This document shows positions 15,301 to 30,300 of a DNA stretch of 64,000 bases, one piece after another. Position numbers and translations under genes: made by a program. Where the stretch lies: NCBI GenBank assembly GCA_002633005.1, contig NMRA01000465.1, positions 160,472 through 224,471 on the forward strand, in the 5' to 3' direction. Positions within the stretch are counted from its first letter, which is position 1. Each line of letters starts with the position of its first letter. The stretch is from Phoronis australis (taxonomy: Eukaryota; Phoronida; Phoronidae). The notes beneath the pieces were generated by a model, which searched no databases, was not told the DNA's origin, and saw only the letters and a program-made list of their open reading frames with translations.

Positions 15301-18300
15301 CTCTACCATTGTGGTAAATCCATTTGTTAAACGTCAAGAGTATTTTAAGTACATGGAAGACAACAGCCTTGATTTCAGCAAGTGCCAGGCAAACATTGAC
15401 AAAAATTGGCAATTAATTCACAAAAATAGAACATGTGTTGCTATTAAATAGCTCTGGTCAAAGCTAAAAAAGTCTATCCCATCCAAAACATAATCCCAAT
15501 TGACTTTTCGGCTGTAAAACTAAATGTTCTATTAACTACCTGCTGGCGTCGACCATTAATCTCATGATGAGCAGGTAATGGTCCCACTTACCTTGAGGAC
15601 ACACATATTGAGTGTAGTTGACGATGGGTCCCAGGGATGAGTCACAGTAGTAACCAGCTGGACACTCAGTACATGTACTCTGTCTCTGCTGATCTTGGTA
15701 CTGACCAGATGGACACTGGGTATATGTGTGTGACCCCTGGGCACAGTAGTGACCGACCGGACACTCTAGTCCACTGGGGTTAGGCACAGTCTGACCAGTT
15801 GGACAGTAGTAGCCTGTAATAAATAAGCACTATCAGACTGTTGTTAATGACACACACAGGTCTTAAAAGCAAAACAAACGCCAAGTCACTGCTCATGCCA
15901 TGACAGAACGAACTCACAGAGAAAATCATAAAGAAAATCAACAGAGAGGTTTGAAAACTTTAGAATATTATTAAAGTGGAACTTGTAGGCTAATTCCTTG
16001 TCTCTGTCATTGCTTAGCTTAGTTACAAACACAACATGCGATGAATACTTTCGGTCATCCAGTTGAGTAATAATATGAAGAAAATTGAATCAATTACTGG
16101 ACTTACAGATTGAGTTGGCTACAATGCGTCCTCACCTCGAGGACTTCATCAGGCCATTGAGGTGTCACGTGACTCGTCAAGTGATCCACAGCACAGTTTG
16201 CACTAAAGAGTATCCCGCGCAAACTGTGCCGTGCATCACATGACGAGTAACGTGACACCTCAGTGGCCTGATTAAGTCCTCGAGAGGAGGACGTAACGTA
16301 GCCAACTTGATCTGTAAGTCAGACAACATATGGCGATGATGTGAAAATTGCCAAATGTTTTTAAGAATTGAGTTTATTTGACGAAAGTGATCTGCCACAA
16401 ATCACTGAATCGTGTTCAGTAAGTGGTGCTGAGAAATGCCCTGCACTAACTTCTAACCCTCCACCATAACTCTCCTCCCCATACCTGGGTCACATGGTCC
16501 GTCAGGACTAGCCAGCCCGCTGTTATTACAATACTGTCCAGCAGTACACTGTATACACCAGGTGATGTTCGTAGCTGCAGAACTGGGTTGAAAGTAACCA
16601 GGTAGACACGCTGTGGGGTAACTACTGCCTTGCTCACAGTGATAGCCCGCTGAACACTTGTCTCCTGCAAGTAACAACAGGTAGTAATGAGTCAGTGGTG
16701 GGTTTACATCTGTTGGATTTTAATTACAAATGCAGGAACAGAATACTAAAGCTAGTAATAAGTAAAAGCTGATAGGATCAATGACCATAGAGGATTAACC
16801 GCTTTCATTTTCCAGTCTTTATTTCTTGTTCTAGCAAAGTGTCAACTCTGATCAAAACCATTGGCACGAAGACGAGTCATTAAACAATGCCTCCCATGTA
16901 TTTGAGTGTAAGACTTTGTCCTATGGGAACTTAGGCAAGCAGACCAAGTTGTCAGTGGTAGGCCTGGATGTTATACTGCTACAGCTGTGACTATTGACCC
17001 GACAAATGAAGCCTGCCTTCATTATGTGAAGAAGACTATTTCAAACAGAAGAGTTTGGACACACAGAAAGCCCTTACCTCCAGTTCCAGATGGAGTGCCT
17101 GTGCTGGAGTTGCCAGAGCAGTAATACCCAGGAGAGCAGGCTGCATGTGGTCCTGACATTCCTGGTAGATGGCAGTACTGACCAGGTGTACAGCCAATGG
17201 GAGCACTGCTTCCTTGAGGACAGTACTCTCCTGTTGGGAAGATACAGAAAAAGGTGAACTGTGAATGTAAGGTTGAAAGCTACTCATCAAAAGTCACAAA
17301 AGCAGACCATTAACACATAGTATGTATTTGAACAAACTGGATGTCTTACAATTACAGATAACCATCAGTTTTTACAGCGGATCCATGAAAACGGCATGCA
17401 GTCTCAACATATGACACCCTAAAACCTTTGACACTCACCTGCTGAACACTGCCCTCCCTCGGGTGCTGTTGGCTGTGCTAGATATGAAGACAGGGTGCAG
17501 TACCAGCCACCGTCACACAAGCCTGTAGGCTGAGCATTACCAGTGCCTTGACAGTATGATCCTGGGGTACACGGAACGCATGATGTACTGTTGTGTTGAC
17601 CTGAAAGAGCAAACACAATCTAGAAAGTTGCACCAGTGGGTGGAGCTCACGAGCCAACCTTTTAAGGAAACTTGTTTATCAGAGCGATCCATTGTAATTG
17701 ATAACATCTGATAAGGAATCTTAAACGACAGCTACAGTACCCACCGAAAATAATTAGACAAAAGGACTGAGAATTCCCCAACAAGCACAAGCTGAGTTTA
17801 TCCTCATGACACTTGAGCACAAGCGGCAGTTGCCACCATGACGGCCGAGTACAATAGAATTTACCATCAGAGTAGCTACAATGATCCATCATGGCAGGAA
17901 ATAACTCGGTGTGCTGGGAAAACAGTATTTCGTCTGATTACTTTTGGTGTACATTGTGCCAAAAATGGCATGCATTTAGTGACAGTGTGTCGGCTGTGAT
18001 GACTATAGACTAGTATTGGAGGTAGTCCCAGCCTATGTTAGACTTACATCAACCCTTCAAACATTCCAGCACTTGTCATTCAGGAATGCACTTAAACAAT
18101 GTGACTATCCACAATCTGTCATGGAATCACTGACAGCATGAACTCATTCACGTCACATACCTTAGCACAAAATTCCATACACTAAACAAAAACTAATTTG
18201 AGGTATAGTAAGACTTGTCTACCAACTTCAGTATATCTTTCAGAATTGTTTGAAAATTTCAGTTAGTCCAACGACTAAGCAGCAAATTAAGATAAACATG

Positions 18301-21300
18301 TTATCGAGTGTTACATGATTTACAACACTCTCTTAGAGTTGTCAGAACGGTAAAACCAATCTGACTGGCTAGTGACCAGTAGAAGAAAAACCTACCGGTC
18401 AGGTTATTGAAGGTGCCCTTTGGACACGGATTTTCCAGGCTCTGCTTAGTGTTGTCTGGACAGAAGTGACCAGAGGGACAGACTTTGTCTGAGTAATCAG
18501 TAGAGTTAGCTGGACAATAGTAGCCAGCCGGACAGCCCTTACACACAGCCTTAGTTGTCTCATCCTGAAAAAACATTAGAAACTTCCATGGAGATTTTAT
18601 CAAATGCATACACAGTTTCAATGAAAAGTGCAGAGTACTGTCAATAGATTGTGATTTGTGCATATTGACACGGAATTCACACAGCTCATTAGAAAAACTT
18701 TCAACAGAGAACTTCCCTGGCAATGCAAATCATGTTAAGCTTAATGTGTACACCTTGTTGTTATGAATGGCAGTTCATTCGAAATTAAGTATATGACTCA
18801 ACAGAAGATTTATTATAACACAATCATATAGCTTTCAGCAAAGTTTTTAGGTTTAGATGAATTTCAATGAAATTCCTCAAGCAGACAAAGTTGTGGCAAA
18901 AAATTAAAAGAAAACAAACTATAAACAACTACGTCATAATTTCAAAAAAGCTGACATGTTTTGCTTTGTATATTCATTTGGCTGATTTTTGAAATAAGAA
19001 ATAGCGAGTCAACTGTCGTACCTGATACCATCCATCCGGACACCCCACAGGCAGTACAGTCTGACCTGGACACTTATAGCCCTGTGGACAAACACCACCG
19101 ACTCCAGTATGGCCACCAGAGGGCGACGGTGTGTCCACTCCACTGGTGCAGTAGTAGCCTGGGTCACATGAATCTGCTGGACTGGTCAAGTTCGTGCGGT
19201 CACAGTACATACCACCCGTACACTGGGTACAGTCAGTCTCTGTCTGCAGGCCCAGCTGGTTACTGAAAGTGCCTATTGGACAAGCTGTCCAATTAAGGCC
19301 AGTCGCAGCCAAACAGTAAAAACCACGTGGACAGAGGCGGAAACCAGATGACGAATTACCTGAAAACAACAGGTTCGTTATTCATTGAGCCAGGAAACTG
19401 AGAATTAATTTTACTTCACTTGTCTTCCACCACAAAATATCCCTATGAATTTTGTGTGCTTTGATGTAACTTGATCATTGTCTGACTATATCTCGCAATG
19501 TGAACCTACACGTTATTTTAAATCCAAAATGACACATAAGTATGCTCACCTTGAATAACCTCCTCGGGTACACAGTAGTACCCCTCTGGGCACGTCTCAC
19601 ATGACGATGCCTGGGTGTAGTTCGTGTAGGTCCCTGCAGCACAGGGGACTGGAGAAGGGCTACCCTGAGGACAATGCAGGCCAATAGGGCAGGGGTACGC
19701 TACAGGGTTGGGGACAGAGTTCCCACCAGGACAGTAGAAGCCAGGGTCACAATCAGCTGTCGGTGAAGACAAGCCAGTCTCATTACAGTACTTGCCACCA
19801 TCACAGGCCAGACACTGTGTTATGTTGATGTTGCCCACAGAGTTAGTGTATGTACCAACAGGGCACTGAGTGGGTACAGCGCTACCTTGAGGACAATAGT
19901 GGCCCACAGGACACTGGACTGTCTGAGAGTTGTTGGAACCCAGGGGGCAGTAGTGGCTGAAAATGAATGAAATAGGTCACAATAGGAACACACACATTTA
20001 CTACACTATGACCAACTGAGTGACTGAACAAATGATTATAATCAACACATTAATCAAAGGTAGGTGGAGCTTCAACAATGTACAAAACATCAGAGAACAG
20101 ACTAAAGACAATTAAACAACTCGAGGTGATAAACTATTAAGCTACATTTAGCATTATGTTTGGTAATCTATAACTATATGGCTTTCATTTACATGGCAGA
20201 TTTATAGCACATTTATTACACATGGCTAAGGATGAAATGTTGTCCAAAGATAAAAAGTTGGTTTATTTTCAAATGACAAATATAAAACACAAACCAGAGT
20301 ATAATATTCACTCCTTACCCTTGCATGCATGGCCCAGTTGGGCCAGTCATTCCCTCTGAAGCACAATAGTACCCAGCTGCACAGAGGGTACAATCAGCCT
20401 CCGTGGTCAGGCCTGTACCATTATTGAACGACCCCTTGGGACACTTGGTAGGGTTGGCAGTACCCAGCAGGCAATAGTGACCCTCGGGACAGATGTTAGC
20501 ATCCACTCCCTGGTCAGGTGTGGAGATGTTGGCGCTCTGCTTACAGTAGTAGCCAGCTGCACACAGATCAACAGGGGAGACCATTCCTGGCATTGGGCAG
20601 TAGTATCCACCCAGGCAGTTGGTACACTCAGACACCTCTCGCAGACCTGGCAGGTGAAGGGAGAGTAACTTTAAGTATTTAAATAAATAAGGGGAGACAA
20701 TTCCTGGCTTTGCGCAGTAGTACCTGACCAGGCAGCGAGTACAGTAACTCACCTTTCAGAGACCTGGCAGGAGAAGGGGAGATAACTTTAAAGTGGAATT
20801 TGTTGGCTATTTCCTTATCTCTGAGATTGCATGGCCAAATTAGTCAGAAACATAATGTATAGCGACCATGTGAGCATGAAGTAAATCGAAAATTGCCAAA
20901 AGTTTTCAGATTGAGTTCTGTGGTAAAAATGACCAGCAGTAAGTATCGCGATGTGGCCCTGGGGAATAACACTGCATCTGAGCCCTCGAGGTATGTCATT
21001 AGTGCAAAGGTCACCTATTTGCAGATTTTTTGTTTTCACACTAGACTTACAAGATGTCAACATATACAAATGCACCTTGTTTAGCGTAGATTATGTTCAA
21101 ATAGCATTATTGTTTAGTTCAATCTATACATTAGCATAGTTAGGAGCTTGCAATTCTTTAATTATCTAAATAAGCAAGGGAGACAATCCCTGACATTGAA
21201 CAGTATTCTCACACTTGGCAGCACCAAAAAGGAAACAATACTGCCTTAAATTGTATGTAAGGGAAAAAGCAACTGAATACAAAAAACTATAAACTCCTTT

Positions 21301-24300
21301 TGAAGGACACAATGTAGTTGTGTACATAAATGAGAAGACATTCATTCACGTGACAACACCGTACAGTTTCATGGTAAGTACATTGGAATTATACACATGA
21401 CAATAAATTAACTAAAGTTAAGTTTGAGTATCTTCTTTAGGACAGTTAAAAAATATGACTAACAGTAGAGTACATATTTTACAGAACAATCCACAATACC
21501 AATTATTGTACAGTAGTTAATTACAGTAATTATACTTAAACAGGCTGATGGCTGACTCACCAGTTCTATTGTTGAATGTGCCCACAGGACATAGGTACTC
21601 ATTGTTGTATCTTGTTCCCTGAGGACAGTAAGAGCCCATAGGACAGATGGTGGTACTGTTGTCAAGGACAACGATGGAGACAGTATTGTCACAGAAGTAT
21701 CCAGCCGGACAAGGGTCACAGGTGGGCTGAGTCTCAGTGTCTTGATAAGTACCGTTGGTACATCGGATGGCAGCATCAGTACCAGATGGACAGTAGTGGC
21801 CAATGGGGCATCTGATATAACAAGACAAGGTCTGACATACAGATACAGTCTGGTCAATGTTTGAAAAGTTTCTCACTGTTTGGTTATATTTACAAACCTG
21901 ACCTTTCATGGCACCTACAAGTCATAAATTTGACTAAAAAGTCTGAATATTACTCAGATCTTGATCTGAGCTTCCTTGAGACCTCTAAAAGCATTTAACT
22001 GTCATTAAAAGTTTGCAAAAATTAAACAAATATTACCAAGAAGTTTGTCTCCTAAAAAAGCAAACTCAAGCTTTGTCGCCATTAATAGCAGGGTAATCAT
22101 TAACACGTTTTTCATCATTTACCTTCAACTAAACCAGTCAAGCAGTTGTTTCATACTGATTTAGAAAATAATTAGCTGAATCCTTATAGTTAACATTTGG
22201 TATTAGTTACAATGTCAGCAACATCCTGAAATGAGAGTCACCTGTACACATAAGGATCCGAGACGTTCTGTCCCGGGGGACAGTAGTAGCCATCGTTACA
22301 GTTGCCAGCAGGGTTCTCGCGTCCAGTCCCTGGACAGTATTGACCAGCAGTACAGGGCAGACAGTCATCTAGCTCGTCATTCTGTTGAGAGTTCAGGAAG
22401 TAACCAGTAGGACAAGGCTTCGAGCTTGACACTTTCGACTCACAATAATGACCGACCGGACAGATGTTACCAGTTACGCCATCTGTAGGCATGCTTGTAT
22501 TTGCCTCCAACACACAGTAATAGCCTGTTAACAAAGTAATAGCTTAATTAGTTGTCGCCACACAATGGGATATTAGGTATATTTATTTTCACAACATAAT
22601 CAGAAATAGTTCATTTAGTTCTGCTGTCAACGTACATGAAACATATGATTTCTAGTGAATATAGCAAGCATGTACACATTGTGGATGATGACCAAACCTA
22701 CACCGTTTCAAATCAACACTCACCTGCTGAACAATTGCCTGTAGGTGTGGCCAGCCCTGGGGTCTCACAATACATGCCAGGCGTACACTGTAATGGCTGG
22801 TAGGATCCTTGAGGACAGTAGAAGCCTGGCTGACACTGGCCACCGTTGACTGAAGGCTTTGCTGATGTGCAGTTACCACTACAGTACCAGCCTGCATGGG
22901 GAAGAGAATCACAGAAATGATGGAACAACATTATGGTGTATTGACCATCACTGGTTGATCATGGTTGACGGGTTATATTTAATTACCGGTGACTGAACAG
23001 ATACAGTAATGTCTTCCACCTACCACTGTTTTTTTCATCTTTCATCTGCTACTTAGTCATTACATCAACTTCTATGTTGTCATTCTCCAGACGCTTCATT
23101 GGCTATTAAAGACTTAAATAAAATTAATGTCTTTGATCTTATTTGGATTTTCAGCATGGGCTTTCACCACTTTAAATGATTTAATTTAAATCAAGCATAA
23201 CTAAATTCAGTATTTTAAAATGTAACACTATTAGTTTTAAGATTTCCCAACACAATAGCAAATTGAGTCATTTTTGTATTGCGGTGCTCTTTGTTGATGT
23301 GGCATAGCAGTGTTACAGCCTCACCTTCAGAGCAAAGGCCTGTGGGATAGGTCAGTCCATCCAGTTCACAGTACTCCCCTGGAGGACAGGGGAGACAATC
23401 ACTCACATCACTAGCCATGGTGGTGTTATAGTACGTGCCAGCTGGACAAGGGTTAGCTTTAGCCACTGACGTCCCCTGTGGACAGTAGTGACCAGAAGGA
23501 CACTCGTAACTGTCGAATGTGTCCACACCTACAACAGTCAGGCATGCGGATCATGGTGAAAGGAGTCTGGTTTACAAATCTTTTGCTTTAGACAAAGTTT
23601 GGATGACAGTAAGCAGTTACAAAATCGATTATTAATTGTGTATTACGTTAACATGTTGATATGATTATGAGAAGTGAAACAAAATTCAGTCACAACTGTT
23701 ATGTCCATAAGATATACATCCGGTCACACATCAAGCAAAGAGAAAATAACTAGAAAAACAAGTATTGCCAAAGTGAGACATCTCACATCAACAATCAAAA
23801 TAAAGGCAAATACAACAAAAACACTTCTAGAATAATAAAAAACTCTAGATCTGTAAATGCCTGCATGGGCTGGATACCAGTCAACTGAAGATACTTGTCA
23901 AAACTAACTGAGAATGAACCAGTCAAGTCACATGACTTCACAAACACCAGACTGTCAAGAGGCTACAGACAGCATTCCAAGGGTCAAACTGAGGTCAACA
24001 TCACTGTATGGTAGGTGGCTAATGTAAGAAACATTCATCCACTCGATGAAAATGATACAGTAACAGTACTTACGATCTGCAATTTGGTGACATTCACAAA
24101 GGAAACATATCAACATTTATTTAACACAATATTGCATATCAATCAATTTATGGCACATATTTCAATATGACACGACTGATCAAAATATACATTCCATTTG
24201 CTAAGAGTATTATTACAAAAACCAACAACAGGAGCATATTCGTTCTACATTTCCATGGTAAATTTTCACTGTTTAATTATTCAGCAGTTCCTTTGAGATT

Positions 24301-27300
24301 GCTGGCCATTACAAAGCGTTTCTCATCAGTTATCGGCACAAGTTCACTGAACTACACAGTCTTACCTGCAGGACAGTAGAATCCAGCCGGGCACTGTACA
24401 CAGCTGGACAGTCCAGTGGCATTACTGAAAGAGCCCGCTGTACATGGGATTGGGTGTGAGGTGCCCACAGGGCAGTAGTGGGCAACTGGGCAGATACCTC
24501 CTACACCTGTCTGACCACCTGAAACAGAGGAGTGGACAGTAATACGAGGGAGAAACTGACCAGTACAGACTGCTAATAATTGGTATCATTATGATGGACT
24601 GACTATTAAAATATCCGAGAATTAAATATCTAACTAGTATTATTAGGGGCTGACTATGACATGACTGTGAATCATTATTCAACTTTCAAAGAAACTCATC
24701 CACTGGATATGACCCAAATAGGGAATAACTGCTGCCCCCAGTGTATACCAAGAAAATTCAGTTATGTGAAAAAGCCAACGATTTATTGTCAAAGTCATAG
24801 TTTAACTTTGATTCTGTCATCATCTGAGCAGAAGATGTGCACAGCAGTTCTTACCTGGTAATGTACAAGTACCATTCACCACAGTTGCGTTGTCCACTCC
24901 ACTTGGCTGAGCTCGGTCAACACCATATTCACAGTAGTAGCCGGCACCACACAGTTTGACAGGGTCAGTGAGTGCGTACTGGTCACAGTAGTAGCCCCCA
25001 GTGCAGGGGGTACACTCACTCTCACTGGCCAGGCCTGTCATGTTGTTGAATGTGCCGTAGGGACACGGCTGCCAGGCAGGCCCAGTGCCAGCCGGACAGT
25101 AGTAGCCCTCAGGACATTGGGCCACCAACTCTCCAAGAACACAGTACCTGTAATAAACACAGCGCATAACATTCACAGCATAAGCAACACATTGATCCAA
25201 CAACAATTGACTGAGCTGACTGAACTGAACAGTCACCTAAATCCTTCACACGACATTCAAGTGCAGCAGAACTGACATATCTATACGCGAAAGTATAAAT
25301 GACTAATTGTAGACTATCATAACATATGAAGGAGTAAAACAGATCAGAATTTTATCACTTTGTGATTTTTACAAAATGCGGAAAAACCCTTACACTTTTC
25401 AGGATTTCAACATTTGCCTCTTATAAACTGGCTGAAAAGTTTTAACGGGATACCTTGATTTGCAGACGACCGCAACACACAAAGTACTCTCTGCCAGACT
25501 TACCATCTCTGAGGACACGTGTAACATTCAGCTGCCAGTGTTTGGTTCATGTAGGTACCATTAGCACAGAGGATTGGTTGAGAGGAGTTTGCAGGGCAGT
25601 AGTGCGCCACAGGGCAGGGGTACTCCGCTGGACGGGAGTCGTTCTGACCCCCAGGGCAGTAGTAACCAGCAGCACAGTCCCCAGAGGTGGTGTTCAGCCC
25701 CTCCAGGCCACAATACTGACCAGCAGTACAAGGCAGACACTGACCACTGTTAGTCAGACCGTAACTGGGACTGAATGTACCCTACAACAGAGCAACATGG
25801 AATGGAAGGCATTTAGTGAAAGACAAATAAATGTTAATGTCACTAATAAACTGCAAGCTAAACAAAAATGTCCACTGAATAGTTGTGGATGGTCATTAAA
25901 CAAAAAACAAAAAATATTACGCTGGTATAGACAATGAACAAGAAACTGGAACAAGAGCAACGCAGAGCGTTGAAATGCGCCCACAATTGCACCGCATACG
26001 GTATCCTTCTAGGGTTGTTTATTGGTACCATAAAGTGGCCAGTAGAGGGCATATATGTAGTATGTTGTACTTTGCAAAATGGAAAGGCATGGTCATTGTC
26101 TCCTCAATAGGCTAGGGGCAAAATGTGAGTNNNNNNNNNNNNNNNNNNNNNNNNNNNNNNNNNNNNNNNNNNNNNNNNNNNNNNNNNNNNNNNNNNNNNN
26201 NNNNNNNNNNNNNNNNNNNNNNNNNNNNNNNNNNNNNNNNNNNNNNNNNNNNNNNNNNNNNNNNNNNNNNNNNNNNNNNNNNNNNNNNNNNNNNNNNNNN
26301 NNNNNNNNNNNNNNNNNNNNNNNNNNNNNNNNNNNNNNNNNNNNNNNNNNNNNNNNNNNNNNNNNNNNNNNNNNNNNNNNNNNNNNNNNNNNNNNNNNNN
26401 NNNNNNNNNNNNNNNNNNNNNNNNNNNNNNNNNNNNNNNNNNNNNNNNNNNNNNNNNNNNNNNNNNNNNNNNNNNNNNNNNNNNNNNNNNNNNNNNNNNN
26501 NNNNNNNNNNNNNNNNNNNNNNNNNNNNNNNNNNNNNNNNNNNNNNNNNNNNNNNNNNNNNNNNNNNNNNNNNNNNNNNNNNNNNNNNNNNNNNNNNNNN
26601 NNNNNNNNNNNNNNNNNNNNNNNNNNNNNNNNNNNNNNNNNNNNNNNNNNNNNNNNNNNNNNNNNNNNNNNNNNNNNNNNNNNNNNNNNNNNNNNNNNNN
26701 NNNNNNNNNNNNNNNNNNNNNNNNNNNNNNNNNNNNNNNNNNNNNNNNNNNNNNNNNNNNNNNNNNNNNNNNNNNNNNNNNNNNNNNNNNNNNNNNNNNN
26801 NNNNNNNNNNNNNNNNNNNNNNNNNNNNNNNNNNNNNNNNNNNNNNNNNNNNNNNNNNNNNNNNNNNNNNNNNNNNNNNNNNNNNNNNNNNNNNNNNNNN
26901 NNNNNNNNNNNNNNNNNNNNNNNNNNNNNNNNNNNNNNNNNNNNNNNNNNNNNNNNNNNNNNNNNNNNNNNNNNNNNNNNNNNNNNNNNNNNNNNNNNNN
27001 NNNNNNNNNNNNNNNNNNNNNNNNNNNNNNNNNNNNNNNNNNNNNNNNNNNNNNNNNNNNNNNNNNNNGAAAACGGCAGGATAGCGTCATCTCACTAATA
27101 CGTGCCTACATACCAAATTTCATGAAAATCCGTTCAGGACTTTTGAAGATACAAAGGTAAGCGTAAAAAACTAAAATTGCCACTAGGGGGCACACCGGTA
27201 GTCGGATCCGTCCAAAAGTTCGCACATGCCGTCCCATTCATGAATGGAACATATGTGCCAAATTTCATGAACGTATGTCAAAGGGTTTTGGAGATAGAGC

Positions 27301-30300
27301 AGCGGACGCCGGACACCGGACGCCGGACGCCGCCCGGACGGACGGACGGACGGCAGAGATGACAGCATAATGCGTCCACATATAAATATGTGGGCGCATA
27401 AAAATTTGTGGGCTGGGCATTCACAGTGATGTTAGAAGCCCTTGAGAAATGAAATAATAGCAATTTTAGCAATTAGTTATGTCCAAAATTGGAGGCAATA
27501 TCTTTGATATTTACCTGTGGACATGGCGTTGGCGTGTCTGAACCATTAGGGCAGTAATGTCCTGTAGGACATAAGACCTCACGGCGAGAGTCTGACCCTA
27601 GAGGGCAGTAGTAGCCCTCGACACAGTCACCCTCCACAGTCAGTAGGCCGGACTGTTCACAATATTTCCCAGCTGTGCACAGCGTGCAGTCTGTGTAGTT
27701 ATGGAGACTAGACGTGGCACCATAGCGACCAGGTGGACAGGGAATAGGGTCGGCTGTGCCTTCAGGACAGTAAGATCCTGAAAGGCAATTCAACATGTAA
27801 ACAAAAGGATGCTTCACTATGTAGATAACCATGTGACATTAAACAAATAATTATGAACCAATCTGGAGGAAATGTCACGCTATATGGACCATGGGAGAGA
27901 AATCACTGCCAGCTCATACCATAACTATTTGAAGCCCATATCGAATGGTTGTAATGCATGGCGATATTTTGCAAAACAATATCTCCCAAGAAACTAGCCC
28001 TACAGTAGGGCGCACTGACTAACATGTTCAGTCTCATTCACTGTTACCTTGTGGGCAGAAGTTAGCGTCTGTTGTCTGGTTAGGTGTAGCTGAGAAGGCA
28101 AACCGCTTGCAATAGAAGCCTGCAGCACAGAGGCCAACAGGTGCAGTCTGCCCCACAATGCTGCAGTGGTACCCTCCAGAGCAGGGGCTGCAGTTGTCAC
28201 TCTGGTTGTAGCCAGTCTGATTACCAAATGTTCCCAGCAGACAAGGGTACTCATCCGCTCTTGTTGTCCCTGCAAATATCATTTGTATTAACGTGGCAAT
28301 GATGATTCTCTCAAGCCTTCCAAAACAACCACAGATACCTTGGTCATGAATCAGAAAGTCAGAGCAACATACACAATAAATGCAGTAAGTTGAGGATATC
28401 AGAGAGTTCTGGTTGTCGTCTTGCGTAAGACCAAATTATGCCAACAACGAGAAGCATTGTATATTTTAACCTATTGTAAATAACAATCTTATGAATCATG
28501 ACGAAGTCAAGGATAACATTACAATTACCTTCTAAAATACATTAAACACACCCATAAGCACATTATACATACCATGAGTGTAACAAACATACAGTCAAGT
28601 AGACTATAAGCCAATACCTGAGGGACAGAAGTATCCTGCTGGACATTTAATGGTATCATTGACCACCACTACACCGAGGCTGTTGTCGCAGTAGTAGCCA
28701 CTAGGGCAGATGTTACATGACCACTGTCCACTTTTGTCTTGGTACTGACCACTCGGACACAGGACAGGTTCACGGGAATGTTCAGGACAGAAGTGTCCCA
28801 CTGGACAAGACTGACCAACAGGCTCAGGAGCGGTGGCACTAGATGGACAGTAGTAGCCTGCACTACAGTTACCTGGCAACAAAGAAAGGACAGCAGTTTT
28901 CCAAGTTGACAATTCAACACTGAATGGCAATTCAACAAGCCAGTAACTTAACAAGGGAGTAGAGTGATTAGCCTTCAGCAAGTGGATTTCTCCAAACGAA
29001 TGATAAGTATTCAATTACAACATTCTAGACCCCGCCTTTTTCAACCAACCAGCATTTTACATTATGCTACTCACCAGATGGCGCTGTCAGACTGTTGTTG
29101 GCACAGTACTCCCCTTCACTACAGGGGAGACAATAACTCTCATTCTTGTTGCCAGTGCTTGCACTATATGTTCCTATAGAGCAGGAAGTGGGTGCGCTCG
29201 AGCCCACCAGACAGTAGGAGCCTGGGGGACAGATGTTACCAGTGCTGCCATCTGTTGGTGTCAATGTGACGGCGTGAGAGGTGCAGTAGTAGCCATCAGA
29301 GCAGTCACCAGTAGGCGTGGCCAAGCCATTAAACTGACAGTACTTGCCTCCTGGGCAGGGCGTTTGATCGGATGAGCCTGTGGAAGGAGATGAACAGTGT
29401 GGATAAAGCGCATATTGACACAACTGAGGCCAGGAGACTTTAAGAAGGTAGTTATTAGCAGTCAGTATAATTCAACACTTAACTAATGGAACACATGCCA
29501 ATGAATAAGCATGGAAACTTTCTTCACCCTAGCCAGGCACATGTTTTCTAAGCATTGGGTGAACAGATTGATAATTGAACAAAATCAAAAATGGAGATCT
29601 CCAAATCTTTTAAAGAGTAGAATGGTTCCAGGACAGTTTTCGCAGTTTCACAAATACCCAACATGAAAAATATGACAGAAAAAGTAAACATTAAAACAGA
29701 TCTGAAATTTAGTGTCATAAAAATACGTATAGGTAATTCATGAACAGTATACGATAATAAATCGTTTCATCAGTAATGCCTACCTTCAGGACAGAAGTAT
29801 CCAGCTTGACACTGTGCCCCATGTGAGGTGGAGTTTGGTGATGAAGACCCTCCGGTGCAGTACCAGCCAGAGTAACACTTGCCCGTGGGCTCAGGGTTAC
29901 CCTGGCCCTCACAGTACCACCCACCAGGACAGTCTTGGCAGTCAGATAGTGACGTCCCCTGAGTCAGGTTATTGAATGTTCCAGGCGGGCACTTATACTG
30001 TGTACTATGGGTAGTACCATTTGGACAGTAGTGACCTAAGGAGATGAGGGTACAATTATTGCAACAAACAGCAGTGATTTACAAGCAGACCAGTCAGTCC
30101 TCTTGTGCTACCCGGATGGCTCATAAGGTCTCTACAGACACAACATTAAAAAGCAGTACCAAAAAGGAATCAATATATTTATTTGGAAAACATTGCTAGT
30201 GTTTGCTACACACTAGTAGAGTTCTGTAATCATCCCTGTCATAGTTATCAGAATAGACTAGGCCATGTTCAAACTATGATTAGAAAACCATTATAGGTTA

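Larger units (their letters stand above)
25975..27399. mobile_element. TIR-bounded repeat element containing the gap
   Basis: ATGCGCCCACA at 25975-25985 and TGTGGGCGCAT at 27389-27399 are a perfect 11-bp inverted pair. The right end also has a subterminal hairpin (TGCGTCCACATAT AAA TATGTGGGCGCA) and a GGACGC/GGACGG-rich tract. The interior repeats CAAATTTCATGAA (27115 and 27260), a word also found near 37565. Its true length depends on the gap estimate. Confidence 0.55.
25782..27514 (-). other. Intron w54/w55 (1.73 kb) with assembly gap
   Basis: Contains the TIR element 25975-27399 and, inside it, the N run. The flanking exons join in phase 0 with peptide CPQ|GTFSPSYG, a normal cassette continuation, so the gap need not hide an exon. 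Confidence 0.7.

Noticed and set aside
25455-25937. Plus-strand open frame of 160 codons
   Set aside because: Antisense of exon w55 plus AT-rich intron; no domain-like pattern.
26079-27098. Long frames of more than 300 codons on both strands
   Set aside because: They consist of the assembly gap translated as unknown residues.
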